NCBI RefSeq assembly: GCF_003569045.1
Contig: NZ_BFCB01000004.1
Location: 62,001 to 126,000 of the forward strand
DNA length: 64,000 nt
Direction: 5' to 3'
From: Aggregatilinea lenta
Lineage (GTDB): Bacteria > Chloroflexota > Anaerolineae > Aggregatilineales > Aggregatilineaceae
Shown: positions 16,888 to 24,989 of the stretch, piece by piece
Layout of the letters: every line of letters starts with the position of its first letter
Numbering within the stretch: position 1 is the first letter of the stretch
The notes under the pieces: model-generated
Told to the model about the DNA's origin: nothing
The model's input: only the letters and a program-made list of their open reading frames with translations
Database searches by the model: none
Translations under genes and position numbers: made by a program

Positions 16888-17973
16888 TTAGGACGATTGG
16901 GATGCTGTGCTCTCGTCAGCCGGAGGGACAGGGAGGAGTTCCCAATCATTAGTGGTGGCGTCCAGCGCCAGAATCCCGCCGTCGCGCGTGCGCAGGTAGA
17001 GCGTCGCGCTGCCAGAATCGACGGAGTCGGCCTGGAGCATGCCCTCGAACGAGACTTCTGGCGAGGTAGCCCAGCCGAGCCGCTCCTGTACGCGCGGCGT
17101 GCTGCGCCACACCAGTCCAAAGCCCCGGACGGGCTGGCTGAGATCGTTTGGCGGGACGAGCGAGTCGTCGCGCTCTGGCATGCCGTCTTCGAAGTCATCC
17201 GGGTACTGCGCCCAGCCCGGCGATGCCCCGTCGTCGAAAATGACGAAAATCTGGTCGCGCCCGTCCACCCAAATCATGCGCCCGTGCTCGAAGCTCTGCT
17301 CCGCTTCGGTCGAGCTTTCTGGCGTTGCCACGGGGCAGCCTTCGGGCGCGGGGCTGAAGAACCAGGCGTCGGTGCAGCGCAGCGGGATGAGCAGCGGCTG
17401 CTCCACGCTGGCCCCGTTCGCGTCGGCGGTGATCAGGAAGCTGGCGGCTTCTCCGGCGGCGTTGCTGGTACCCACCGTCAACCGCCCCTCGCCCAAGACG
17501 TCCCAGCGCCAGATGCGCTCGTTGTTCTCGTCCAGGCGGAAGATCTGCGCCCGGTCCGCGCCGCGAACGCTCCAATACAGGGTGACGTTTTCGCCCGGCA
17601 TCACCGACTGCACGTCCGTCGTGAAGTACTCGACTTCCAGCCCGGCGATCGTCGGCAAGACTGTCGCGGTGTGCACGACCGGCGCGGGCGAGAAAGTCGG
17701 GGCGATGATGCCAGTAGGCACTGCGCCCGGATCGACGGGCGGGGGCGGCGTGGACGTGAAGGTGGGCGTCAAGGTCGGCGTGGCGACCAGCGCGACCGCC
17801 GTTTGCGTCAGGTCGGGCGTGTGGGTGGCGCTCGGCGCAATGGTGATGATGATCGGATCGGCTTCCGCGCCGCACGCTGCCGCGACAGTCGCCAACAGCA
17901 CCAGCCCGGCCAACCGGACGATGGCGGACCGTCGAAATAGGAACGCCCGGATCAAAGTGAGGTTATCCATCAT
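16888..17973 (-). CDS. Thr/Pro-rich lipoprotein, unknown function
   Basis: A 361-residue exported lipoprotein. A signal peptide ends in a lipobox with Cys34 (ATVAAAC). A Thr/Pro-rich linker (about 45-105), common in Chloroflexota surface proteins, leads to a beta-rich region including VTLYWSVRGADRAQIFRLD, an immunoglobulin-like pattern. The C-terminal half contains Trp/Gly motifs such as GFGLVWRSTP and LGWATSPE, which suggest a repeat fold for surface binding. No catalytic residues are evident. It is the first gene of a run with the protease and the transglycosylase, so a cell-envelope role is likely. Confidence 0.7.
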   Translation of the reverse strand: MMDNLTLIRAFLFRRSAIVRLAGLVLLATVAAACGAEADPIIITIAPSATHTPDLTQTAVALVATPTLTPTFTSTPPPPVDPGAVPTGIIAPTFSPAPVVHTATVLPTIAGLEVEYFTTDVQSVMPGENVTLYWSVRGADRAQIFRLDENNERIWRWDVLGEGRLTVGTSNAAGEAASFLITADANGASVEQPLLIPLRCTDAWFFSPAPEGCPVATPESSTEAEQSFEHGRMIWVDGRDQIFVIFDDGASPGWAQYPDDFEDGMPERDDSLVPPNDLSQPVRGFGLVWRSTPRVQERLGWATSPEVSFEGMLQADSVDSGSATLYLRTRDGGILALDATTNDWELLPVPPADESTASQSS

Positions 17974-18001
17974 CCTGCGACTCGGTGAGTCCGGTGCGCC
18001 A

Positions 18002-19624
18002 TCATGAGGGTGCTTTCGTATCGACCAGCGGAACTTCGTGGGCCGACGACGTCTCGATCGGCAGGGCGAAGGTAAAGGTCGAGCCTGCGTCCGGCTCGCT
18101 GTGGACCCAGATACGCCCGCCGTGTGCTTCGACCGCCAGCTTGCAGAAGGCCAGTCCCAGCCCCGCGCCGTAGGGCATGTTGCGCTGCTTCACCCGCGCG
18201 AACTTGTCGAAGATGACGGGCTGCGCGTCGACCGGAATGCCCGGCCCCGTATCCTTGATGCGCACGTAGACTTCGTCCGTCCCACTGGCCGTGCTCAGCG
18301 TCACCATGCCACCTTCGGGCGTGTACTTGATCGCGTTGTCCAGCAGGTTGATGATGACGCGCTCGATCATGTCCACGTCGATGTACAGCAGCGGCACGTT
18401 GTCGGCCAAGGCCATGCGCAGGCGGATATCCTTGTCGCTCGCCTGGGGCTGCATCTGGCTCACGGCGCGGTTGACCAGCAGGCTCAGGCCGGTGTTTTCG
18501 CGGTTGATCAGCTTGCTGCCCTGTTCCAGGCGTTGCACGTCGAGCAGTGCATCGACCATGCGCCGCACCTGCCGCTCGGCGCGCGATGCCAGTTCGAGCA
18601 GGCTCTTGACGCTCGGATCGATGTCGTCCCCCAACAGCGACTTGATCGCTTCCAGGCTGGTGTAGACGTTGCCCAGCGGCCCGCGCATGTCGTGGTAGAC
18701 CATCATGCTCAGGTCCTGGCGCAGCTGCTCCAGCGCGAACTGCGAAGTCATATCGTGCTCAATCCACTGAATACGGTCGTCGTCTTCGCCGCTGTTGATG
18801 CGGCGGGCATAGACCTGGACCGGTTTGCTGCTGCCGTCTTTGGTCCACACGATCGACTGGAAGCGCACTTCAAGGCCGCGTTCCAGGTGGGCGAAGCGAT
18901 CCGTGCCAATGGGACCGGTGCCCATGCGGTGCACGGCGGCGATATTGCGCGAGATCAGTTCGTCGCGGGCGTATTCCAGGAACTCGCAGGCCCGGCGGTT
19001 CACCTGCTGGATCGCGCCGTGCAGGTCGGTGATGATGATCGGCACGATCGCGTCGTCGAACAGCGAGGCGAAGCGGTTTTCGGCCAGGCGCGAGCTTTCG
19101 AGCATCTGCGTGTAGGTCAGCGCCGCCGCGCCCATCTCGGCAATGGTGTCGGCCAGACTGGCTGCGTCTTCGTTGAAGTAGCCCGGCGCGGGGTGGGCTA
19201 GCGTCATCACACCGATCACTTTGCCTGCGTGAATCAGGGGCGTGCACAACGCCGAGCCGGTCTGCGGCGACAGCGGCTCGTTGGGCAGGGGCAGCCACAA
19301 GGGGCTGTTCTCGATGTCGTCAATGACCACGGTGCGCAGGTTGTGAGCCACGTAACCGGCCAGCCCGCGCCCGAAGATGTACTGCATCAGGAAGGGCGTG
19401 GTTTCAGGATCGCCGCCCAATGCGAAAGCGGAGTCAAACTCTTTGTCCTTGAGCGAGATGATGCTGGCGAAGGGCACACCCAGCGCCTCGGCGGAGGTGC
19501 TCAAGACGCGCTGCAGCACGTCGGCAGGACGCATCTCAGTATTCAGCTCACGTGCCAGCCGCGATACCAGCGCGACCTGCAACGCGTCGCTCAGTTTCGC
19601 CTGAGGTCCCTGTGCCATCCCCAT
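18002..19624 (-). CDS. Soluble GAF-PAS histidine kinase
   Basis: A 540-residue kinase without membrane helices. A GAF domain (about 25-175) is followed by PAS with PAC (about 180-300). The HisKA box is MMVYHDMRGPLG (His near 311), and the ATPase has NLLDNAIKYTP, DTGPGIP and GAGLGLAFCKLAVEAHGGR. I prefer ATG 19624, with GAGGAG seven bases upstream; GTG 19639, also with AGGAG, is possible. No response regulator is adjacent. The HisKA and ATPase sequences are close to the two kinases at 46881 and 48115, suggesting a paralogous set sharing a partner. Confidence 0.88.
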   Translation of the reverse strand: MGMAQGPQAKLSDALQVALVSRLARELNTEMRPADVLQRVLSTSAEALGVPFASIISLKDKEFDSAFALGGDPETTPFLMQYIFGRGLAGYVAHNLRTVVIDDIENSPLWLPLPNEPLSPQTGSALCTPLIHAGKVIGVMTLAHPAPGYFNEDAASLADTIAEMGAAALTYTQMLESSRLAENRFASLFDDAIVPIIITDLHGAIQQVNRRACEFLEYARDELISRNIAAVHRMGTGPIGTDRFAHLERGLEVRFQSIVWTKDGSSKPVQVYARRINSGEDDDRIQWIEHDMTSQFALEQLRQDLSMMVYHDMRGPLGNVYTSLEAIKSLLGDDIDPSVKSLLELASRAERQVRRMVDALLDVQRLEQGSKLINRENTGLSLLVNRAVSQMQPQASDKDIRLRMALADNVPLLYIDVDMIERVIINLLDNAIKYTPEGGMVTLSTASGTDEVYVRIKDTGPGIPVDAQPVIFDKFARVKQRNMPYGAGLGLAFCKLAVEAHGGRIWVHSEPDAGSTFTFALPIETSSAHEVPLVDTKAPS

Positions 19625-19706
19625 CACCGCGCTCCTCACACAACTCCTGTCTATTCTAGCACAATTCGGTTTCGCCCGTGCTACCCGGCTTCGCCTTGTC
19701 CGGCAC

Positions 19707-20360
19707 TTACAGCCGACGGATCAACGGGGGCCGCAGGCATTCGCGCACACCCTCCACGATCCGGCGGCGCGCGTCCGGGTCGTGCTGGAAATCCATCTCG
19801 TCGCACGGCACGATCAGCACCTGGCAGCTAGCCCACCGCCCGATCCAGTCATCGTACAGTACGTTGAGGCGCTCCAGGTAATCGGGTGAGATCTCACGCT
19901 CGAAGTCGCGCCCGCGCAGGTGAATGCGCGCGACCAGCGTGTCTACGCTGGCCTTCAGATAGACGAGCAGATCGGGCGGCGGCAGGAAGGCGCGCACGCC
20001 CTCGTAGAGGTCCTGGTAGGCGCGGTAGTCGCGTTCCGAGAGCTGCCCCTGCTGGTACAGGTTGCAGGCGAAGATCTCGGCGTCCTCGTAGACGCTGCGG
20101 TCCTGCACCACGGAACCGGGATGATCGACCAACTGGCGGTGGTGCTGAAGGCGGCGCGAGAGGAAAAAGACCTGCGAGTGGAAGCTCCAGCGCGGCATGT
20201 CGGCGTAAAAATCGGCCAGATAGGGGTTTTCGTCCACGGCCTCGTAGAATGGCTTCCAGTCGAACGCCTCGGCCAGAATGCCGGTCAGCGTGGACTTGCC
20301 CACGCCGATGTTCCCAGCGATAGCGACGAACACCTTGTTGCGGTTTTCGGGCATGATCAT
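19707..20360 (-). CDS. Deoxynucleoside kinase (dNK family)
   Basis: A 217-residue nucleoside salvage kinase. The P-loop GNIGVGKST (16-24) is at the N terminus; the DRSVYED motif (about 88-94) and the LID-like RIHLRGRDFE (about 144-153) follow, as in Bacillus-type dGK/dAK and other dNK members. It would phosphorylate a deoxyribonucleoside at the 5' position; which base cannot be read from the sequence. Its start overlaps the stop of the upstream dNK gene (ATGA), so the two form a coupled pair like Firmicute dck/dgk. In-frame ATGs at 20360 and 20354 are both possible starts. Confidence 0.88.
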   Translation of the reverse strand: MIMPENRNKVFVAIAGNIGVGKSTLTGILAEAFDWKPFYEAVDENPYLADFYADMPRWSFHSQVFFLSRRLQHHRQLVDHPGSVVQDRSVYEDAEIFACNLYQQGQLSERDYRAYQDLYEGVRAFLPPPDLLVYLKASVDTLVARIHLRGRDFEREISPDYLERLNVLYDDWIGRWASCQVLIVPCDEMDFQHDPDARRRIVEGVRECLRPPLIRRL

Positions 20361-21367
20361 GCGTCGCTGCCCTCCGCGTTGGACTGTGGATGCGGCTGCG
20401 TGCGCTGCAAGTGCTCGACGTAAGCGTCTTCAAGGTCGATGCCCGCGTCGTTGGCCAGCCGGATCACGTGGGCGAGCACGCTTGCCAGCGCGTCGCGCAG
20501 CGGGGCGGGAGATCTGTCGCCTGTGCCCGTGCTGGTCGCTACCATCCGGCGGGCGAAGGCGCGCGCCAGATAGCCGATCTCCTCCTGGAACAGGATGAAG
20601 CTGAGCGCCGGATCGCTGCTTGGCAGCAGATCGCGCTGCGTGTCATGCAGGCGTTGGAGGTCGCTCAAGCGGCGGGGCGGCTCGGCAGGGTGCGCGTCGC
20701 CAACGGGCGCTGCCGCCGCGACGCCGCGCGTTTCCAGGCCGGGCAGCGCGGGCTGGCTTGGCCCTTCGCCCAGCCCGCCGCGAATGCGCGCAAAGATCGT
20801 TTCGCGGTCGTCCGGGTTGCGCACGAAGTCGAGCTGGTTGGTGTCGATGGTCAACACCCGCGCGCCGCCGAAGCTGCCGAAAAACTGCTCGTACGCGATG
20901 CGCAGGCTGTTGATGTAGGCCGGGTCCATGTTGCGTTCGTACGGACGGTCGCGCGCGGTGATCCGGTTCATCAGCGTGGGCGTATCGGCGGTCAGGAACA
21001 CGATCAGGTCTGGCTGGACGACGTTCTCCGCCAGAGCTTCGTGCACGCTGAGATAGGTCTTGTACTCGTCCCCGGCGAGATTCACCTCGGCAAAGAGGCG
21101 ATCCTTCTGAAAGATATAGTCGCTGATGATGGGCCGGGGCAGGGCCGTGAGCTGGCGCTGCTGGTGATAGCGGCTGAGCAGGAAAAAAATCTGTGTCTGG
21201 AACGCATAACGGCTGCGGTCGCCATAAAAGTCGCTGAGGAAGGGGTTCTCCTCGAACACTTCGAGCATCAGCCGCGCGCCCGCTTCTTTCTGGTAGGCAC
21301 GGGCAAGGGTGGTTTTGCCGACCCCGATCACTCCCTCAACCGCAATGTAAGCTGATGTGGCATTCAT
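20357..21367 (-). CDS. Deoxynucleoside kinase fused to a degenerate MazG-like domain
   Basis: A 336-residue protein. The N-terminal dNK domain (1-205) has a P-loop GVIGVGKTT (12-20), the DYIFQKDR segment and the ITARDRPYERN lid. A linker (about 206-250) leads to a helical segment (about 257-320) resembling MazG-type nucleotide pyrophosphohydrolases: EEIGYLARAF, then LASVLAHVIRLANDAGIDLEDAYVEHL. The metal-binding ExxD is replaced by DALAS here, so catalysis is doubtful. I chose ATG 21367 because the P-loop follows at the normal distance; an upstream in-frame start at 21451 would add 28 unrelated residues. It is first in the two-gene operon. Confidence 0.85.
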   Translation of the reverse strand: MNATSAYIAVEGVIGVGKTTLARAYQKEAGARLMLEVFEENPFLSDFYGDRSRYAFQTQIFFLLSRYHQQRQLTALPRPIISDYIFQKDRLFAEVNLAGDEYKTYLSVHEALAENVVQPDLIVFLTADTPTLMNRITARDRPYERNMDPAYINSLRIAYEQFFGSFGGARVLTIDTNQLDFVRNPDDRETIFARIRGGLGEGPSQPALPGLETRGVAAAAPVGDAHPAEPPRRLSDLQRLHDTQRDLLPSSDPALSFILFQEEIGYLARAFARRMVATSTGTGDRSPAPLRDALASVLAHVIRLANDAGIDLEDAYVEHLQRTQPHPQSNAEGSDA

Positions 21368-21573
21368 GTGATGATCCCGCGATTCAAGCGTGGAAGGTGG
21401 CCTGTGGCAGTGCTGCATCGCGCGGCGCGCCGGTCCCCAAACCCGGAACATGCCGCATGCTCCCGCGACGCCTGGCCTGCCGCCAAAAAGTATACGCGTC
21501 TGCCGCCGGAAATACCAGTCCGCATCACCGGACGTTCGCGGCCAGCGCTCGATTTTGCGCTACAATCGGCAGT

Positions 21574-22167
21574 ATGATCGGACGTCTCATTTCCCAGGTG
21601 GCGCGCGACCGGAGCGCTCCGGCGACGATCGCGGGCCTGACCCTCGCGATCCTGCTCGCGGCGTGCACGGCAGTTGGCGGGCGCGTGGTGCTGACGGCGA
21701 CGCCTCTGCCCGGCGCGGCTGTCTCGCCTGCGGCGTCCATCGATGGGCCGACGCCGGTCGAAAGCGACACCGGCGCTTACTCTAACGTCACGGCGCTGCT
21801 CGACGGCGTATGTTACGACTTCCTCAGTGGGCTGGCGGGTACGACCTGGGCCTGGGCCTCGCCGGACGAGGTGGCCGCCTTCTATGACGCGGTGGCTGAA
21901 TCGGAGCAATGCGTAGGCGCGGTTGCGCGCGGCACAGCGGACTTCGACGGGCAGGTGCTGGTCGGAACGGTCGGCGCGGCGACAGGCTGTGACGCGGCAT
22001 TCCGGCTGCTCGACGTCAAGGACGACTCGGCGGCGCAGGTGCAGCGCTACGTGGTGGAGCTGATCGTCACGCCGGGCTGCGATTACGAGCTGTTGGAGCC
22101 GCTGATCCTGGCCGTTCCCGCGCCGCCGGCGGGCGATACCGCCGAGTTGGGCGTCATCACGCCGTGA
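21574..22167 (+). CDS. Small lipoprotein, unknown function
   Basis: A 197-residue exported protein. The signal peptide has a lipobox ending at Cys31 (LAILLAAC). A short Thr/Pro-rich linker precedes a compact domain with four or five cysteines (VCYDFL, EQCVGAV, TGCDAAF, TPGCDYE), which may form disulfides. No family is recognised. A TACAAT -10-like box (21561-21566) lies only 7 bases before the ATG and no ribosome site is visible, so the mRNA could be leaderless. It is divergent from the kinase gene. Confidence 0.65.
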   Translation: MIGRLISQVARDRSAPATIAGLTLAILLAACTAVGGRVVLTATPLPGAAVSPAASIDGPTPVESDTGAYSNVTALLDGVCYDFLSGLAGTTWAWASPDEVAAFYDAVAESEQCVGAVARGTADFDGQVLVGTVGAATGCDAAFRLLDVKDDSAAQVQRYVVELIVTPGCDYELLEPLILAVPAPPAGDTAELGVITP

Positions 22168-22240
22168 ACCGGCTGGTATCGCGCCGCAAGCCAGCCTATA
22201 ATGATGCGCGAGACAATGCACCGACCGGGAGAAATCAGGG

Positions 22241-23074
22241 ATGTTGATCGCGTGTCATGCCTGGGCCTATAACAACTTGCCTCTGGAAGCAGCCCTCGGA
22301 ACTATCGCCCGGCTTGGCTTTCGTCACGTGGATCTGGGCACCGGCCCGCACCTCAACATCAACCGCGCCATCGCACAGCCCCAGGCCGAAGCCCGCGCCA
22401 TCCGCGCGCTGCTCGACCGGTTCGGCCTTTCCCTGACCGACTTCTACATGATGCTGCCGCACATCAACGCGCCCGATCCCATCGAGCGCGAGACTGAGCT
22501 GGACCTGTTTGAGCAGTTGATCCCGTTTGCGACGGCGCTCGGCACGCCGGGCATTACGCTGTCGCCGGGGCTGGTGCAGAGCGACGGACCCGATCACAGC
22601 GTGGCGCGCTCGGTGGTGGCGCTGCTGCGCATCCTGCAGGCGGTGGAGTCGACCGATCTGCGTGTATCGTTCGAGCCGCACATGGATTCGGTCGCACATA
22701 CGCCGGAGGCCGCACTGCTGCTGCTCGACGCAGTACCCGGCCTCAGCCTGACGCTGGATGATGCGCATTTCGCCTGCCAGGGTATCGGTCAGGAGGCGCT
22801 GGAACCGCTGTTGGAGCACATCGCGCACGTCCAGGTGCGGCAAGCCGCGCGCGGACGCCTGCAAACAGCGCACGCCGACGGCACGATCGATCTGGCGCGG
22901 CTGGTGCAGGATCTGCACATGGTCGGCTACCGGGGGGCGCTGTCGGTGGAATATATGACGACGTTTGGGTGGCATGCCATGCAGAAGGTGAATATTACGC
23001 GGGAAACGGTGCTCACGCGGGATGCGCTGCGCGCCGCACGGGCCAGCCTGGAGATCATGCCCGCTCGTCGCTGA
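22241..23074 (+). CDS. Sugar phosphate isomerase/epimerase-like TIM-barrel protein
   Basis: A 277-residue protein of the xylose isomerase-like / AP endonuclease 2 fold. Strand-end motifs are visible: GFRHVDLGTG (about 26-35), the substrate loop FEPHMDSVAH (about 145-155), LTLDDAHFACQG (about 171-182, with metal-binding Asp and His), and LSVEYMTTFG (near 235). Metal ligands typical of the family (Glu, Asp, His, Glu) seem present. Substrate unknown. GGGAGAAATCAGGG precedes the ATG, and a TATAAT box lies at 22197-22202. A terminator follows. Confidence 0.8.
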   Translation: MLIACHAWAYNNLPLEAALGTIARLGFRHVDLGTGPHLNINRAIAQPQAEARAIRALLDRFGLSLTDFYMMLPHINAPDPIERETELDLFEQLIPFATALGTPGITLSPGLVQSDGPDHSVARSVVALLRILQAVESTDLRVSFEPHMDSVAHTPEAALLLLDAVPGLSLTLDDAHFACQGIGQEALEPLLEHIAHVQVRQAARGRLQTAHADGTIDLARLVQDLHMVGYRGALSVEYMTTFGWHAMQKVNITRETVLTRDALRAARASLEIMPARR

Positions 23075-23110
23075 GCGCCGCTGTGCTTCCTAACCGCCGG
23101 TAATAACGCG

Positions 23111-23135
23111 ACCGCGCCGCCCGGCGCGGTTTTTG
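23111..23135 (+). terminator. Rho-independent terminator after the isomerase-like gene
   Basis: ACCGCGCC, a short loop and GGCGCGGT followed by TTTTTG form a compact GC-rich hairpin with a T-run. Confidence 0.85.
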
Positions 23136-23316
23136 TTTGCCAATCCTCCACAGCAAATTGTCCGCTTTTTGTCCGCTAAATGGTCCTTCAGACGCTGCGG
23201 AGCGCCGGGTCGCTGGCGCATACTGAAAAACGTGGTGCGCACCGCATTTCGCTCGCCACGCCGCCGGTGGTCCAGCTAACCCGATGGTGGCGTTGACGTC
23301 ATGAAGGAACCCAACG

Positions 23317-23520
23317 ATGAAAAAGCGTTATGTGGTGGTTTTGGCTCTGGCTTTGATCCTGGCGGTGACGTCTGTCGCGTTTGCCGTCGCTCCCTCCGCG
23401 CCTGATGCCTCGGCAGACAGCACGGGCGTCGGCGTCGCCATGCTCCGGCAGCACGTTGGTACGCATGTGGCCGACCCCGTTTGTCCTCCGCCCGGCTTTG
23501 GCAGCTGCGGCGGCGGATAG
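23317..23520 (+). CDS. Tiny secreted peptide, unknown function
   Basis: A 67-residue peptide with a strong signal sequence (MKKRYVVVLALALILAVTSVAFA, cleaved after about residue 23). The mature part is about 44 residues, contains two cysteines (DPVCPPPGFGSCGGG) and ends in glycines. AAGGAACCC precedes the ATG at good spacing. No family is recognised. A signalling peptide, bacteriocin-like factor or cell-wall-bound peptide are all possible; none is proven. No export or processing gene is adjacent. Confidence 0.6.
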   Translation: MKKRYVVVLALALILAVTSVAFAVAPSAPDASADSTGVGVAMLRQHVGTHVADPVCPPPGFGSCGGG

Positions 23521-23582
23521 TCCACTCGACAAGAAGACCTGCGGCGAGGAGCGCTTGAACGGCGCCCCTCGCCGGGGTTGCC

Positions 23583-24833
23583 TCAGCCGGTTGGCGCGCG
23601 CAGCGCCTGCACGATTTTCTCGCGGTCTTCCACCAGCAAGTCCCGCAGCGTTCCCTGTGACGCCTGCTCCTGAAGCGAGTCAACGAGCGCCAGCGCTTCG
23701 TCGATCAGCGTGAGGGCGGTCGCGGGGTCGCCGTGCGTATAGGGTACCCACGCCCGCGCATGCTGGACATGAATCTGCCGCACCGTCTCCCCCTTGTCCT
23801 CGAAGTAGGCGCGCGCGGCATCCAGGTGGCGGGTAGCGCGGGCCGGGCGGTCCTTCGTTTCGATCATGCCGAGCATGTGCTGCATGTCGTGACAGCTCAA
23901 ATCGTCGCCGAGGTGGCGGTAGTTGCACCATGCTTCCAGCGCATGACACCGGGCGTCGGCGTAGCGGCCCTGATAGTGGGCTTCGCTCGCCTGGAGGTGC
24001 GCCACGGCGGCCCGGAACTGGGGATTGATGTCGTGCTGGGCCAGAGTGGTCAGGTAGCCGAGCAGCTTCTGGCGATAGGTGCGAGAGTGCGTGTTATTGA
24101 ACTGGATGTTACCCAGCATCAGCGTCACCGCGTAGGCCTGCATGCCGGTGATGTCCGGGGTGGTGAAGCACACCAGGGCCTGCTGCGCGGCGCTGAACGC
24201 CTGCTGGGGCACCGACAGCATCTGGTAACGCAGCGCCAGGGTCAGATAGGCGCGGCCCTTCACGTACGGGAAGCGAATGCGCTCCGCCTCGGCGATCAGA
24301 GCCTGCGCTTCGACTTGCGCGTTCTTCAGCGGCATCTCGCGGATGCCCAGATTGAAGCTTTCCGCGCGGGCCAGCAGCCGCTGCGATTCGTGCTGGGACT
24401 CCTCGGCATACTCGATGGCTTTTTCCATCGCGACGCGCGCTGGCCCCTTCTGGCGCGTCACGAAGTGATACGTGCTCCATGCGCGATAAATCTCGCTCTT
24501 GAGCGCCGCGTCGTTCACCTCGGTGGCAGCACGCATCATCTCCATCATGAATTTATGCCAATCTTCGAGGCGGTTGTCGTAGACCCAGTAGCGCATTTCC
24601 AGCTCCAGGCCGAGCTTGATCGCCTTCGGAACATGCGGCCCCGTGACGTTCAGCGCGGCCCAGGTGCCGTCGACAATCACGTCTAGCTTTTCAGCGATGA
24701 CCTTTGGTGAGCTTTTATTGGTCATGATGAACGACGTCCACTGCTCCAGCGTGCGCTCGGAGGCCGCTTGAAGGCGGGACGGCGAGGGGATGAATCTGGG
24801 ATTGTAATCGGGAGGTAAGCCAAGATCGCCCAT
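23583..24833 (-). CDS. TPR-like helical repeat protein
   Basis: A 416-residue cytoplasmic protein made largely of paired helices, with TPR-like segments such as YVKGRAYLTLALRYQM, PQQAFSAAQQALVCF, GRYADARCHALEAWCN and DPATALTLIDEALAL. TPR proteins act as scaffolds; a partner cannot be named. I chose ATG 24833, with TTTGGAG nine bases before it; an upstream in-frame start at 24980 would add 49 residues with no ribosome site. No catalytic motif is seen. It lies on the same strand as, and 156 bases after, the penicillin-binding protein gene. Confidence 0.65.
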   Translation of the reverse strand: MGDLGLPPDYNPRFIPSPSRLQAASERTLEQWTSFIMTNKSSPKVIAEKLDVIVDGTWAALNVTGPHVPKAIKLGLELEMRYWVYDNRLEDWHKFMMEMMRAATEVNDAALKSEIYRAWSTYHFVTRQKGPARVAMEKAIEYAEESQHESQRLLARAESFNLGIREMPLKNAQVEAQALIAEAERIRFPYVKGRAYLTLALRYQMLSVPQQAFSAAQQALVCFTTPDITGMQAYAVTLMLGNIQFNNTHSRTYRQKLLGYLTTLAQHDINPQFRAAVAHLQASEAHYQGRYADARCHALEAWCNYRHLGDDLSCHDMQHMLGMIETKDRPARATRHLDAARAYFEDKGETVRQIHVQHARAWVPYTHGDPATALTLIDEALALVDSLQEQASQGTLRDLLVEDREKIVQALRAPTG

Positions 24834-24989
24834 TGTACGTGGCTCCAAAGATTTTTGATCGGGCTTTTTCGTCGGACGGCGAGTCACAGGGAATGAACGA
24901 ACAGGCGTAAGAATCCTGTCGCGAATGCATCTCAGTATAGCGGCTCCTATGTTCAAAATGAAATGCTGAATGTAATACAATACGGTGCC

